From contig NW_025064908.1 in assembly GCF_019112545.1 (NCBI RefSeq), positions 376,515 through 440,514 of the forward strand: a stretch of DNA of 64,000 nucleotides. Reading direction: 5' to 3'. A program made the position numbers and the translations under genes. The notes below the pieces were generated by a model. It ran no database searches, had not been told where the DNA came from, and saw only the letters and a list, made by a program, of their open reading frames with translations. This DNA is from Guyanagaster necrorhizus. Taxonomy: Eukaryota; Basidiomycota; Agaricomycetes; Agaricales; Physalacriaceae. Positions 36,973 to 47,502 of this stretch are shown one piece after another (the first letter of the stretch is position 1; each line of letters opens with the position of its first letter).

Positions 36973-39654
36973 ATGTCTTCAACTGTCACGACGCACGTTC
37001 ATACTGCCTCAGGAGGAGCAAAAGCTCGCAGGCGCCAGCGAGGCCGTGGAGGAAACATCAGAGGGAAATCGCAAAATGCAGATACGAACGGCGACAGTGA
37101 ACCTGGACCTGCGGTAGTGAAGCAAATGGGCGAAGAAACAGCACCCGAGCACGGAAAGTCAAACGAGTTTTCAATGCGAGAAGAGATTGGCGATGATGCT
37201 GTATGCTGGATTTGTGCAGAACCGGTCAAGTATTATTCGGTATCGCAGTGCAATCATCGCACCTGCCATGTCTGCGCCTTGCGCCTTAGAGCGCTTTATA
37301 AAAAGAATGACTGTACTTTTTGCAAGGTACGATTTTCTACACGTTTCCTGGCTGTCTACATATCTCGCATCGACTCTAGGAGCCTCAGTCGTCAGTCATC
37401 TTCACAACATCTGAAGATGCGCCGTTCTTGTCCTTTACGGATGAATCTACCCCTTATGCGGACACCCCACTATCAATATTATTCGAGACGGAGGAAATGA
37501 TGCAGGAGTCGCTCATTCTTCTTCGCTCTAATTGCCCAGAGGGGGACTGCGACTTTATTGCAAAGGGATGGGCGGATCTTAAGCTGCATGTCCGTGCGAC
37601 GCATAATAAATTGATGTGGTATGTCCTTTCTTGACGGTTACGATGGCTGCCTTTTCATACTTCACTTCAGCGATCTTTGTTTACGATCCAAAAAGGTCTT
37701 TGCCCACGAGCATGCTTTATACACCTACCCACAACTGGCAGCGCACCTTCCGTCGATGAATTGTCGAGCTAAGGCCCCACCTAATCAAATTGAAGGCGGC
37801 GTACATCCATTGTGTCAGTTTTGCCGCGAATGTTTCTTTGATGATGATGAACTGTTCCCGCATATGCGAGAGCGACACGAAGAATGCTTCATATGTAAGA
37901 GAAATGGCATCAGAGACCAATAGTGAGACCCCATTCTTTTTTTTCCCCAAGCAGTGGGTTTACTTTCTTTTTTGTAGCTTCCAGAACTACGAGACTCTGG
38001 TCAGTAATCTATTTACTCCTGGTAAGCGGCTATTTCAGGTCAGACAAGAACCTGGGAAAGTGGGCGGATAACTGATGAAATTCTGATCAAGGCTTTCGAC
38101 CACCGAAATTCCTTTTCTGTGGTCAAAAGCCTGGGTCAAAATGTCACCTGTGTTCCAACCAATTCTTTCCCTTGCATTTTGACCGACACGAATTAGTCGT
38201 CTGCCAGGAGTGTGGCCGTTTACATCGTTGTCAATGCGCCGCTAACCGGTTCTACAGGAGAGTCATTTTAATAATGCTCATCATCCCTGCATGCAGAGCG
38301 CCTGTCTAGCTCAGAAATTCGTCGTGTTTAACACGCCTCTTGATCTTAAGGCTCATATGGTTGAGGAGCATGGTGCTGATATGAGTTCTCGGGACAAGAA
38401 GGACGCCCGGCGGGTACCTGCTGAGTTTGAGTTTGAGGATACACCTGGTAGAAGAGGTGGAGGCCGGAGAGACCGAGAACATGAAAGGGACTCTTCCGTG
38501 CCTGGTCCGTCCAGGCCACCAGGTGGAGGGAGAAGACGAGAAGGATTCGGTGCGAGCTTGACGAGTGGAAATGGGAGCAACACGTCACTTCCTACACCAC
38601 CGGTGGTAAGCCGACGCTCTTCTCCGTCTCCTAATCGTGAGCCTGTCGATCCTGCTGTCTTAGAGTATGCGATTTTGCTTCGTTTTCCGTGCATTTCTCA
38701 TTTTGGACATCTCAGGAAACACACGGCGTTTCTCTCTCGTCTGCAAAGTTTTGCACCCAATCCTACCACAGCTATACCAGCTGTGAAGGCCGCGATCCGA
38801 GGGTACCGTGCATCAGAGTCGAGCGCCAAAGATTTGATTTCAACGATATGGACTGTGTTGGACTGCCACCTTGAGTACACCGCGAGCATCGTCAACGGAT
38901 TCGTTGACCTTCTGGAAGAAGATGAGAAAAAGCAAGACGTTCTGAGGTCATGGAAGGGCTTCGAGATTGAAGTGATCGATCTTGTTCATTTTTTCTTGAT
39001 GTCTTCCTAATTAAATGATTGTAGCAACGTCGTCAATTTCCGGACCTTGTTCCTTCCTCGGTGGGCAATGAATACGCCGGGATTACATCTGGCCGTGTAT
39101 TGAATGCCAAACACTCGACTGGCTCGCGTTCTTCCCAGCAGTCGTCGCGGCAAGTGCTCGATCGTGTGGCCCGGACAGCCTTGTCTTCAACCGCTGTGTC
39201 GGCCCCGGCGGCTGTTGCAAAATTCCCTCCTCTATCGTCACAATCGGTCTCATCCTCTTCTTCCGCGTTCCGTCAGACTCAGCACAAGACCCCGTGGTCT
39301 CCTAGCAGTGCGCCAGGCTCCCGCGGGCCCACGCTCATATCCAGACCTCCTCCTGGTTTATCATCAACCAAAGCATCCCGACCTCCGCCTCCTGAACTGA
39401 ACGAAGCAACGTTCCCTGGGTTGCCAAGCGCGGCTCCGAGGGCCATACCACCTATGGGCGGCAACACGTCATTGAGAAACATCTTGGGTGCCTCAACACC
39501 ACCACCTCAGACCGTCTGGAATGCCACCTCGAGTTCTAGTGTTCTTGATCCCACCCCCGAGGGATCAGCACCAAAGGGGAAGAAAAATAAGGGAAAGCAG
39601 AAGCAAGCTCTGTTCACCCTGGGTACATTCCCTACGCGATTATCCTTCTCTTAG
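36973..39654 (+). CDS. HEL2: HEL2/ZNF598-type RING E3 ubiquitin ligase (ribosome quality control)
   Basis: Recognises collided ribosomes and ubiquitinates 40S proteins to start ribosome-associated quality control. Exons: 36973-37326, 37380-37618, 37671-37922, 37978-37999, 38258-38664, 38716-38971, 39025-39654. After a basic region (GGAKARRRQRGRGG), the RING finger reads CWICAEPVKYYSVSQCNHRT, then CHVCALRLRALYKKNDCTFC. It is followed by the HEL2 C2H2-type zinc-finger array (CDLCLRSKKVFAHEHALYTY, HPLCQFCRECFFDDDELFPH, ECFICKRNGIRDQYFQNYE, SHFNNAHHPCMQSACLAQKF, DLKAHMVEEHG). A disordered Arg/Gly/Ser region and a proline-rich C-terminus end in LFTLGTFPT. The fourth intron (38000-38257) is unusually long (see findings). 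A decayed partial duplicate lies at 54.7 kb. Confidence 0.9.
38000..38257 (+). other. Long intron of the HEL2 gene with two hairpins and a Cys-rich open frame
   Basis: Other introns of this gene are about 50 nt; this one is 258 nt. It holds two inverted repeats in a row: 38091-38103 with 38119-38131 (13 nt, one mismatch, 15-nt loop) and 38134-38143 with 38175-38184 (10 nt, perfect). From about 38104 the same DNA is open in one frame and reads PKFLFCGQKPGSKCHLCSNQ, then FFPLHFDRHELVVCQECGRL, then HRCQCAANRFYR. That frame has CxxC, HxxxH and CxxC patterns like a zinc-binding module, but no start codon. Confidence 0.5.
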
Positions 39655-39898
39655 ATCATTAGACCCCGAGTATATGTTGGTGTGAACTTGTACATCTGTC
39701 TGGCTGCGATGATAGACAATCCCGATGCTTGTACCTTTCAATGATACTTACGTGTCCCGAATTTTTGGACCCGCATCGGAAGGTGCTTACGCAAATTCAT
39801 ATCAAAATCAGAAGCCTTGACTCGAAGGCAGAAACTTTAATAGATCTGGAGATGGTGGTGATTGGTCGCGGTACTCTTTCTTTTGACGACTCTGCTCA

Positions 39899-41920
39899 AT
39901 GGCCAGCACGTGCAATCCCGTTACCCTATTGCAAGGCTCTGTAGACGAAAAGACCATAGATGAAGCTCATGCAGGAGGAGGCAAATCTTTCGTAGGACAG
40001 CAAGGAGACAAAAACAACGAAGACGCCGATGTACAGGCGGCCTTTGCGGCAGATTACCCTGACGGCGGATGGAGGGCGTGGCTGGTTGTGGTCGGGGTAG
40101 GCGCATTTGTTTTTGTTGGTATACCTTTACTTTAAAGGGCTGATCGTAAAAATCCCTAGGCAATGTGCAGCTTATTTTCTACGTGAGCTTTTGGGATGTC
40201 ATCGTGCGGGCGCTTTTTTTCATTCCAATAACAAGTTTCGGTTATGTAAATACATGGGGTGTGAGTGATTCTTCTGAACTTGGATTCATCGTAGAATCTA
40301 TGTCTCTTGCAGGTGTTTCAAGCGTACTACGAGGAGAGCCTTTTGTCGCAGTCTAGTGCCTCTGCAATGTATGCACTAGTTCCCTCCAATTCGCCACGCT
40401 AATAATAACATGAATTCAGCGCGTGGATAGGATCCATACAGGTATTCTTTTTATCTACCTGGCGAATAGAGAAATTAAACTCGTCGGCATGCCAGTATTC
40501 TCTCGTATTCTTGCCTGGTTTAGTCACCGGTCGAATGTTCGATATTGGGTATTTCAAGATACCATATCTTCTCTCTAGTATTCTTCTTGTGGCGGCAACA
40601 TTTCTCGTAGGTGAATGCACCAAATACTGGCAGTTTCTACTCTGTCAAGGATTTGCCATCGGAGTGAGTACGTTCCTGTGTCTTCCGTCTCTATTTTTGA
40701 TAGATACTGAATTGCGTAACAGCTTTCATGTGGAGCGATATTTGGTCCGACGAACAGTATCATTGGACATTGGTTCCGCCGAAAGAGGGGCCTTGCTATG
40801 GGTTTAACAACTTGTGGCTCCTCTGTCGGGGGTACTATATTCCCAATTGTCGCACGCAAACTTATATCCGCCGTGGGGTAAGTTGCCTCGTGCTGTATTC
40901 TCCTCGCTAACCTGTCATTGACAGATTTCCATGGACCATGCGGATCATCGGGTTCATACTCATATTGAGTACGGGTATATCAAACTTGACTCTAGAACGA
41001 CGGCTCCCTCCTACACGTGTCAAGGGTGGACTTGCAAACTTCAGTGCTTTCAAGAGTGTCCCATACACTATTTATTGCATTTCAGGTTTTACGACGTTCC
41101 TTGGTCTATACACTGGTAAGTGTTTCACGACTGTCCATCCCTTACGAATATACTGAGTTCCTCAAGTCTTGACATACATCGATATCAGTTCGATAGCTGT
41201 TGGCATCTCTCCTGATTTTTCTTTCTATTTAATCTCCATCGCCAATGCTGGTACGCATCTCTCTTCTCTGTATTGAATTGATTCTGACCCCTAAAAAATC
41301 AGCATCAGGTTTGGGTCGTATAGTTGCCGGCATTCTCACAGACAAGTTTGGTTCGTTCGTCCGCACCGTTGATTGATCTCTTCCACTTACTCCTTCTGAT
41401 TCCCTCAAAACTAGGCGCTGTGAATTATATGGCCCCCGTAACTCTCGCAGCCGGCATCTTGACATACGCCTGGCCATTTGCACGAGACAAGCCTTCTATC
41501 ATTGTTATTACCACACTTTACGGGTACGTCCATCTCATCTTATCAATGGCTTGAGAAACAGCCCCTTTGACATCGGCCCTTTCTAGCTTTACCAACGGTG
41601 CTTACATTTCTTCGTTCTCGATACCTATTTTTGAGCTCGGTGATATGGGCGACCTGGGACGAAGACTGGGAATGGCCATGAGCATCGCTGCGTCTGGTGC
41701 GTTAGCTGGACCTCCGATTTCCGGCGCGATATACAGTGCAACGGGGGGATTTGAAGCGGTCGGGTATTATGCAGGTGATTCGTTCGGTGTATCTCCCTCC
41801 TTAGCTTGTCGGGTTTTTCTAATTGATGGATACGATGCAGGAAGCACCATAGTTCTTACCGTGGTGCTGTTGCTTGTAGTCCGTCACTTAGTCCTCGGAA
41901 GGTTGGTGGGAAAGTTCTAA
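39899..41920 (+). CDS. MFS transporter, monocarboxylate-transporter-like
   Basis: A plasma-membrane major-facilitator carrier of the MCT type; in fungi these move monocarboxylates or related small molecules, and the substrate here is unknown. Exons are about 39899-40118, 40160-40260, 40313-40368, 40420-40441, 40496-40663, 40723-40877, 40925-41115 and 41167-41250, plus four more to the stop at 41920. The family signature at the first helix is present (DYPDGGWRAWLVVVGVGAF). It is followed by FGYVNTWGVFQAYYEESLL, SSASAIAWIGSIQY, the loop motif GHWFRRKRGLAMGLTTCGSS (RRxGxAxG), the second-half motif SGLGRIVAGILTDKFG and ISGAIYSATGGF. About twelve hydrophobic segments can be counted after splicing. 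The reading frame is intact. Confidence 0.88.
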
Positions 41921-43366
41921 GTAAGTACGACATTACGGGGCGGCTTCCCTCTCAGAATCACGGCTACTTCCGCTGCTTTTTTCTCACGTTGTCATGAAAT
42001 CAGCTATGCACGTAAATTATATTGGCATTGGCGAAGGCGCATCAAAGGACCAGATGTATCTATATCATTCACTGCAGATTCAGATGCAATTAGACGAGTT
42101 GATGTGACATACCTAGATGGACTGGACTGGACTGGCAGACGATCATCCTAACAGAAGCGGTTCATGAGTTGGCAGGTACACCGGGTAAAGCTTTACAAGA
42201 AGTACTCTGTTGGTGAAAGAACTGCCGTCTTAGGACACTTTTTTTTTTTTTCCCGCATCGCATGACTGGGAGCTGTAAAACACAAAAAGGGCCGCTCCGC
42301 TCGCCTACCAGGATCAAGCCGAGCCGTGATGTGCGGGGAATTCGACATCAGGTACAGTGCTATTGTTGAAAACCCAAGGGACGATCAGCAGCATTCAGGG
42401 CAGGACCAGGACACAATCATGACCACCTGCCTATAAACGGAGGGAGTGCTTCGATGTCCTTAGGTGACTTTCAACCTGGCGGATGAGGTAGAGGTACTCG
42501 AATGCCCCAGGGTCCAAGTTTCCATCTCATGTTCCATGGCCCCGGCCCCTTTCGAACTGGGATCTGGATGATCTGGAAGAGCGTTCGTAGTACTGAAATG
42601 AGCTTCATCCATCTATACGAAGCGCAAGATGTTATTTACTTACTGATCTGGTCCGATCAACGATTGATTGTCAATGGCACGCGATGCGGTCCTTTGATCT
42701 CTCGGGGAGTGCTTTTCATCGGTATATCGTTATCTAGCAAGCAAGGTAGGTAGGTAGGTAGGCCTCAGATATCTCCAAAACGAAACATTGCACAATTCAA
42801 CATAAAGACATTCTACGCCGCCGGTAGTGATGTGATAATCTGTAAAAAAAAACCGAAATATCGAGGATAAGTTCAGCTCGGAGGCGGAGGTGGCGGCGGC
42901 GGCGGCTACCTCGACCCTTTTTGATCAAGACTTTGCTGGCCCTTGAATCGTTTCCCACAGCCAAGTATGCCTTTGCCTTTTGCATCGGGCTTTTTTGTAG
43001 ATCGAATTTTCGATATTAAGATATCTCCAACTGCATCGCATAATTTTTAGTTCGATTTTGAAAGAACACGACGGTAATCAAAGAGGAATAGTTTTTAAGA
43101 TACCGAGAACTTGGAAGGGGCGTTATCATCACGTGATCACACACAAGAGATTTGTTTGCGAGAACTTGTATATGTGTGTGTATATAAGCACTGGTACATA
43201 GATTACTAAGGGATCATGTGACTCTCTGAAACTTCTGAAGGAGGAGTTGAACACACGGACAGTGTAATATTCAAATTGCCATATTCTATCTGTTCGCTGG
43301 CAGTTCGTGTATGTCAACTTGTAAGCATCCATAGAAATTGTGATCCCATAGATTTCTTTTCTTTCA
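41921..43366. other. Intergenic stretch with simple repeats
   Basis: Convergent flank of the MFS and pseudophosphatase genes. Contains a 13-nt T run (about 42240-42252), a (gtag)n run at about 42744-42760 and a (ggc)n-like run near 42885-42905. No gene was recognised. Confidence 0.5.
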
Positions 43367-44389
43367 TTATATCGCAACCGCTACCTGCAGTGCCCCGAGT
43401 CCATATCTAGACACGACATCTCTCCAAACAAAATTGATCCCCTCTTTTCTGTCAAGATACCTGAGAATTTTCCCAATGCCAGATCCGGAAAAATACCCAA
43501 GGTAAACGATCATGATGGAAATTGCGTCGGCTCGACAATCCTGCGGAACTGTGATGAGCACGTTCCCACCGGGGACGCGACGCCGCTTTGTGTAGTATAA
43601 CGCCACGTAGATGAAGTCCCTCGCAGCAGTAAGCTGCGTGATGCTCAGCCCCGAAATCTTGTCCTTTGATTCCGCCAGAGTAGGCCCGGGTCCAGGTCCA
43701 GGTTCGCGTTCGCGACTCATCCTACCGTTCACGAATACCTTCCTTTCCGCGCGTAAGGGCTGCCTCTCGTGGACGTACGGGTACGGGGGGTCGTCCCGGG
43801 GTGGAAGGGATAACTCTAGTACGCCTGTGCTCGTGTTCTCGTCCCAGTAATGATCGGACCTGGGTCCGGGACCGGGTCCCTGCATGATCTTGACGATATG
43901 CGTAAACTTGTCGCCGTCAGGTGTCTTTAACCACTCTGCTTTGCAACGAGGAACATCAAGGGGAACGGCACCTTCCTCGAATGCGACGTACAGGCGGTCC
44001 GTGATCTCTTGTAGACATCTAGAGTCGCGAATTTGAAAGGTGGGCTTCTGTTTCTGCTTCTGCTTCTGCTTCTTGGTGGTGGTGGTGGCGGTTCCACGGG
44101 TCCTAAGCTTCTTCTTGCTGGAATTTCCGGAGGTTGGAAAATGTGCGCAGGTCGCTTCGGCAGCAGAAAGGTCCTGGGATAGATAGTTGACTGGTGGTGG
44201 TGGTGGTGGTGGTGGTGGGTCCGTGTCCGTGTATCCGCGAGGACGGTGGGGGTCTTCCGAAGCAGCAGCGTACTTTCTATTACGTTTAGCTGACTTTCTA
44301 TGAGCGAAAGACGAGGTGAGGCGAGTAAACGTTGAGAAAACGGAAGATGAAATGGAGCTGAGAGATGATACGATTGTGGATCTCTTCAT
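43367..44389 (-). CDS. Dual-specificity-phosphatase-fold protein without the catalytic motif (pseudophosphatase)
   Basis: The single exon encodes 340 residues from ATG at 44389 (MKRSTIVSSLSSISSSVFST). The N-terminus is low in complexity: a run of nine prolines (DPPPPPPPPPVNY), a lysine/glutamine repeat (KKQKQKQKQKP) and two GPGPGP repeats. Fold-like landmarks follow in DSP order: ITDRLYVAFEEGAVPLDVPR, THIVKIMQG, VLELSLPPR, AARDFIYVALYYT and then NVLITVPQDCRADAISIMIV with YLGYFSGSGIGKILRYLDRK. Where active enzymes have HCxxGxxRS, this protein has TVPQDCRADA, so the nucleophilic Cys and the Arg are both replaced. It probably binds rather than hydrolyses a partner. The family placement rests on the spacing of these blocks. 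Confidence 0.6.
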   Translation of the reverse strand: MKRSTIVSSLSSISSSVFSTFTRLTSSFAHRKSAKRNRKYAAASEDPHRPRGYTDTDPPPPPPPPPVNYLSQDLSAAEATCAHFPTSGNSSKKKLRTRGTATTTTKKQKQKQKQKPTFQIRDSRCLQEITDRLYVAFEEGAVPLDVPRCKAEWLKTPDGDKFTHIVKIMQGPGPGPRSDHYWDENTSTGVLELSLPPRDDPPYPYVHERQPLRAERKVFVNGRMSREREPGPGPGPTLAESKDKISGLSITQLTAARDFIYVALYYTKRRRVPGGNVLITVPQDCRADAISIMIVYLGYFSGSGIGKILRYLDRKEGINFVWRDVVSRYGLGALQVAVAI

Positions 44390-44640
44390 CGTTCATAGCA
44401 AAGGCGATTGTCTAGCAGTTCGGAATATTATACTGTACCTGCCTTTCCTGGAAGCCCTCTCTGATAAGCACTTCCGATTGCCAAGGTCCCTTAGGGACTC
44501 ATACCACTATAACGGAACACTTGTAATTATAAATAAATATATATATATGATGCACACTCTCAGATACAACTAAATCACTATAAATCTATGAAATAAATTA
44601 TCCTATAAATGTTCCATTTCCTTAATCATAGGCCAATCTT

Positions 44641-47204
44641 TCATTCCACATCATCTTCATCCTCCTCCGAGTCATCCTCCACATGATTCTCCTGTGAAGG
44701 AGTGGGCGGAATAAACCCGCCACCCAGCAGTGTCCCACTCGCGTTCCTCGCCAGGCCAAGACTGTACATGGCGCTCAAAGTTCTTGGCCTCGGTCCCCGA
44801 TTCTCCAAGAACCTTTCTCGCCATGTATAATCTTGGTCCGGCGAGGAAACAGGTGGGGAGAGGGAGGGCATCGACACACGTAGGCCCAGACTTGCGTAGG
44901 GATCCTTTCGCGTCTGGAAGTTCATGGGCTGCGCTTGTCGCAGCTTCGGACTCGTCATGACGTTTCCGAATGTCGTTGGAGAGGGAGAAGGGCTCGAGGG
45001 GCGGGACACCCATGACATCCACCCAGTAGTAGTAGCAGGGGAAGGCGATGGGGGTATAGGCGAAAGAAGCTCTGGATCATGTAAAGCCCGTTTGATGGCA
45101 GCAATATCATGCTGTATGTCGTCTAGCTTCTGTGAGAGGTTCTGCTGCGCCTTCTTTACAGCCGGATCAGAGCCCGAAACGAACGCGTCGATTTGTGCCT
45201 CCAGATCCTGGAACTCCTCCAGAATCCGCGACTCTCCGGATTTGTCTGAGAGCGCTCCAGAAACGGTTAAGATTGTCTCAAACCCACGTGCAAGAAGAGC
45301 CTCATCAGCGATGCGGATTTCGAGCTCGACTTGAGCGTCTTCTGCGTAGTCGTTCAGCCGATCCGTTGCTGTGTGAAGAACCTGGCTGGAGTTAGTCGCC
45401 AACAGTTGATTCTTGAGATCCTGAAGTGCGTGATGGCAATCACGGAAGGCCCGTTGCATGTCATCGTAACGTCGGCTGACCTGCTGGAGCTCTGCAAGTA
45501 AAAACGGCTCTTCTTTGGAGGGAAACGGTACGGAATCCATGGTAATTAGAGTAGAGGATGAAGATGAAGATTCGGAAGAGGCAAGTTCATCGAAAATAGA
45601 TGTAGACTGTGGCGCTGACGCTACACGAGGAGAAGGTTGATGAAATCTTACTGTCTTCAATTGGTCTTGGGAAGGTTCCGGCTCCTCGGCTTCCAATAAT
45701 GCCGCCTTCACCTCCTCCTCTTGGTCTTCTCCGCTCTCCTCTGAAATTGGAGGTTCCGGCAGATTTTTCTGAAGAGCCGGAATAGTTGGCAACACGACCA
45801 GCTTCTCCAGTTCTAACCTTCGAGCAGTTTGTATGCGTAACTCTTCGACCAAAGTTTCCACAGCATTCTCAGCCACAATGATTCGGCCCATAGTCTCAGA
45901 GGGACCATCAAGGCCTGCTGCAAATCCATGAGCATCACGAAGCATCCTCTCCAAAAGCATGCTCGCGTCATCCCCTCGCCCGATACCTTCTTCAGCACGT
46001 AATGCCCATCGTCGAAGCCACTCCTCAATGCTCTCTTCCCGAGCGACCATGCGAAGTCTCAACGCAATCTCTCTGCGACGACCAAACGCTTCTCGCATGA
46101 CGTCGCCACCCACTTCGTCGAGCGCGAGTCTCAGTTTTTCAGTATTGGCACGGGACTGTTCGAGCTGAGAAGACAGGACGGATATCTGCGTGTTCAGAGT
46201 GTTAACCGTTGCGGCATGCCTTTCCTTCATGAACACAAGCGACGCCTGCAGACGATTTGTCACCGCTTGGGAAAATTTCCTGTACAAGCTTAAGAGACGG
46301 ATATCGATATCCGTGATAAAGTAAAGCGACGTACATGTATCTTGACACCATTTTTGCAGCAGAGTTATCCTCCAGCGTCAGCTTCTCTAGCGCGGCCTGT
46401 GCTTTCGCGAGCTCTACCCTGTCGTTCTCCTTGTTCCTTATCTCCGCCTCATATTTGGAATGCACAATGGCAAGTTCGCCTTCAAGGTGATCTACCCTAG
46501 CTTGCAGCTCCTCGGCCTCCGAAGAGAAATCCTCGAACAACTTATGAATACCAGACTTTGCTTCGGAAAGACTTGTATTTGGTGGCAAACGGGGCGACAT
46601 GGATGATGTCCTGCCACCATCATCGAATGAGCGAACATAATCAGCGTACTCGGTCACGACAAGATCGGACATCTTGTTGTGCTCCTGCGCCTCTCTGAGC
46701 TGATTCTCGAGGTCCCGCTCCCGAACCTTACCGTCCTCTTCCCTCCCTCGGATCCTCGCAGCTAAAGCATACGCCACTTCTGCAGTATCTTTGGCCTTGG
46801 TGAGCTCCGCACTCGCATGAGCGAGTTCAGTCGTACGCTCGAATAGGGCATCCTCCGTGAGCGATAACTTGTCCGACAGTCTCCTTAGCGCCAGCGTCAA
46901 TTCCTGCGATTGGACAACCGCTGGATGAGATTCGGATGTATCTGGATGCGGATTAGCTCGGAGAATATTGAGTTCCGACTTGAGTACGGCATTTTCGCGT
47001 TCCAGTTGTATGAGTCTCTCGTGCGAGTTGGAGGTATTCAAGGAATGCCGCTGCAGTTTTACGGAGGCGCTGTGAGCTTCATCCTTTAGAACTACGCGTC
47101 AATAAAGAATGACCCGGCAGGTTTAAGTTGATTACCTGAAATCTGGATACAGCCACCTTCAAGCTGGAAAGTTCCAAGGACAAAGGATGCTCATCGCTGT
47201 GCAT
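44641..47204 (-). CDS. Large coiled-coil protein of unknown function
   Basis: I do not recognise a named family. Exons are 47204-47136, 47083-46335 and 46288-44641, giving about 820 residues. The start MHSDEHPLSLELSSLKVAVS sits on an ATG. The acceptor ctaaag|GAT keeps the frame to DEAHSASVKLQRHSLN. Long heptad-rich helices follow (ERLIQLERENAVLKSELNIL; LTEDALFERTTELAHASAEL; ARVDHLEGELAIVHSKYEAE; RLQASLVFMKERHAATVNTL). A globular part around REEWLRRWALRAEEGIG-type residues, a serine/proline-rich tail and an acidic C-terminus (DDSEEDEDDVE) complete it. The architecture resembles microtubule- or septum-associated scaffolds, but nothing in the sequence proves this. The second intron contains the 14-nt palindrome ggatatcgatatcc. 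Confidence 0.75.
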
Positions 47205-47502
47205 AGCAAAGTAATGCGTGGTATTGATCTACGTGGAACAGGAAGTTCGGTCCGGGATGATTCGGAGATTCAATCCGGCAACCCGGCGGAACGTCGGAAT
47301 CTCTGCCGAGCTCAGGTGCCATGGTTGTATTCTCAGTTCATTCTTGCGCTAGTTGCCAGTAGTGAAATTGAAAGCCGAAGCAACAGCGAAGTTACCCTTT
47401 TTTCTGAGTTTAATTCTGTAGCTACAAATTCTGTATGCTAGGGTCATTGTCCCTTCTGCTACAACTTAAATACCAAAATCGTAACGTAACGGACACAACG
47501 AT

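Noticed and set aside
42744..42760. (gtag)n run as a possible telomere-like or CRISPR-like repeat
   Set aside because: Four copies of a tetranucleotide without spacers; an ordinary microsatellite, as also near 17400 and 26660.
45132..45395. Plus-strand frames inside 44.6-47.2 kb
   Set aside because: These are mirror frames of the long coiled-coil gene on the minus strand.
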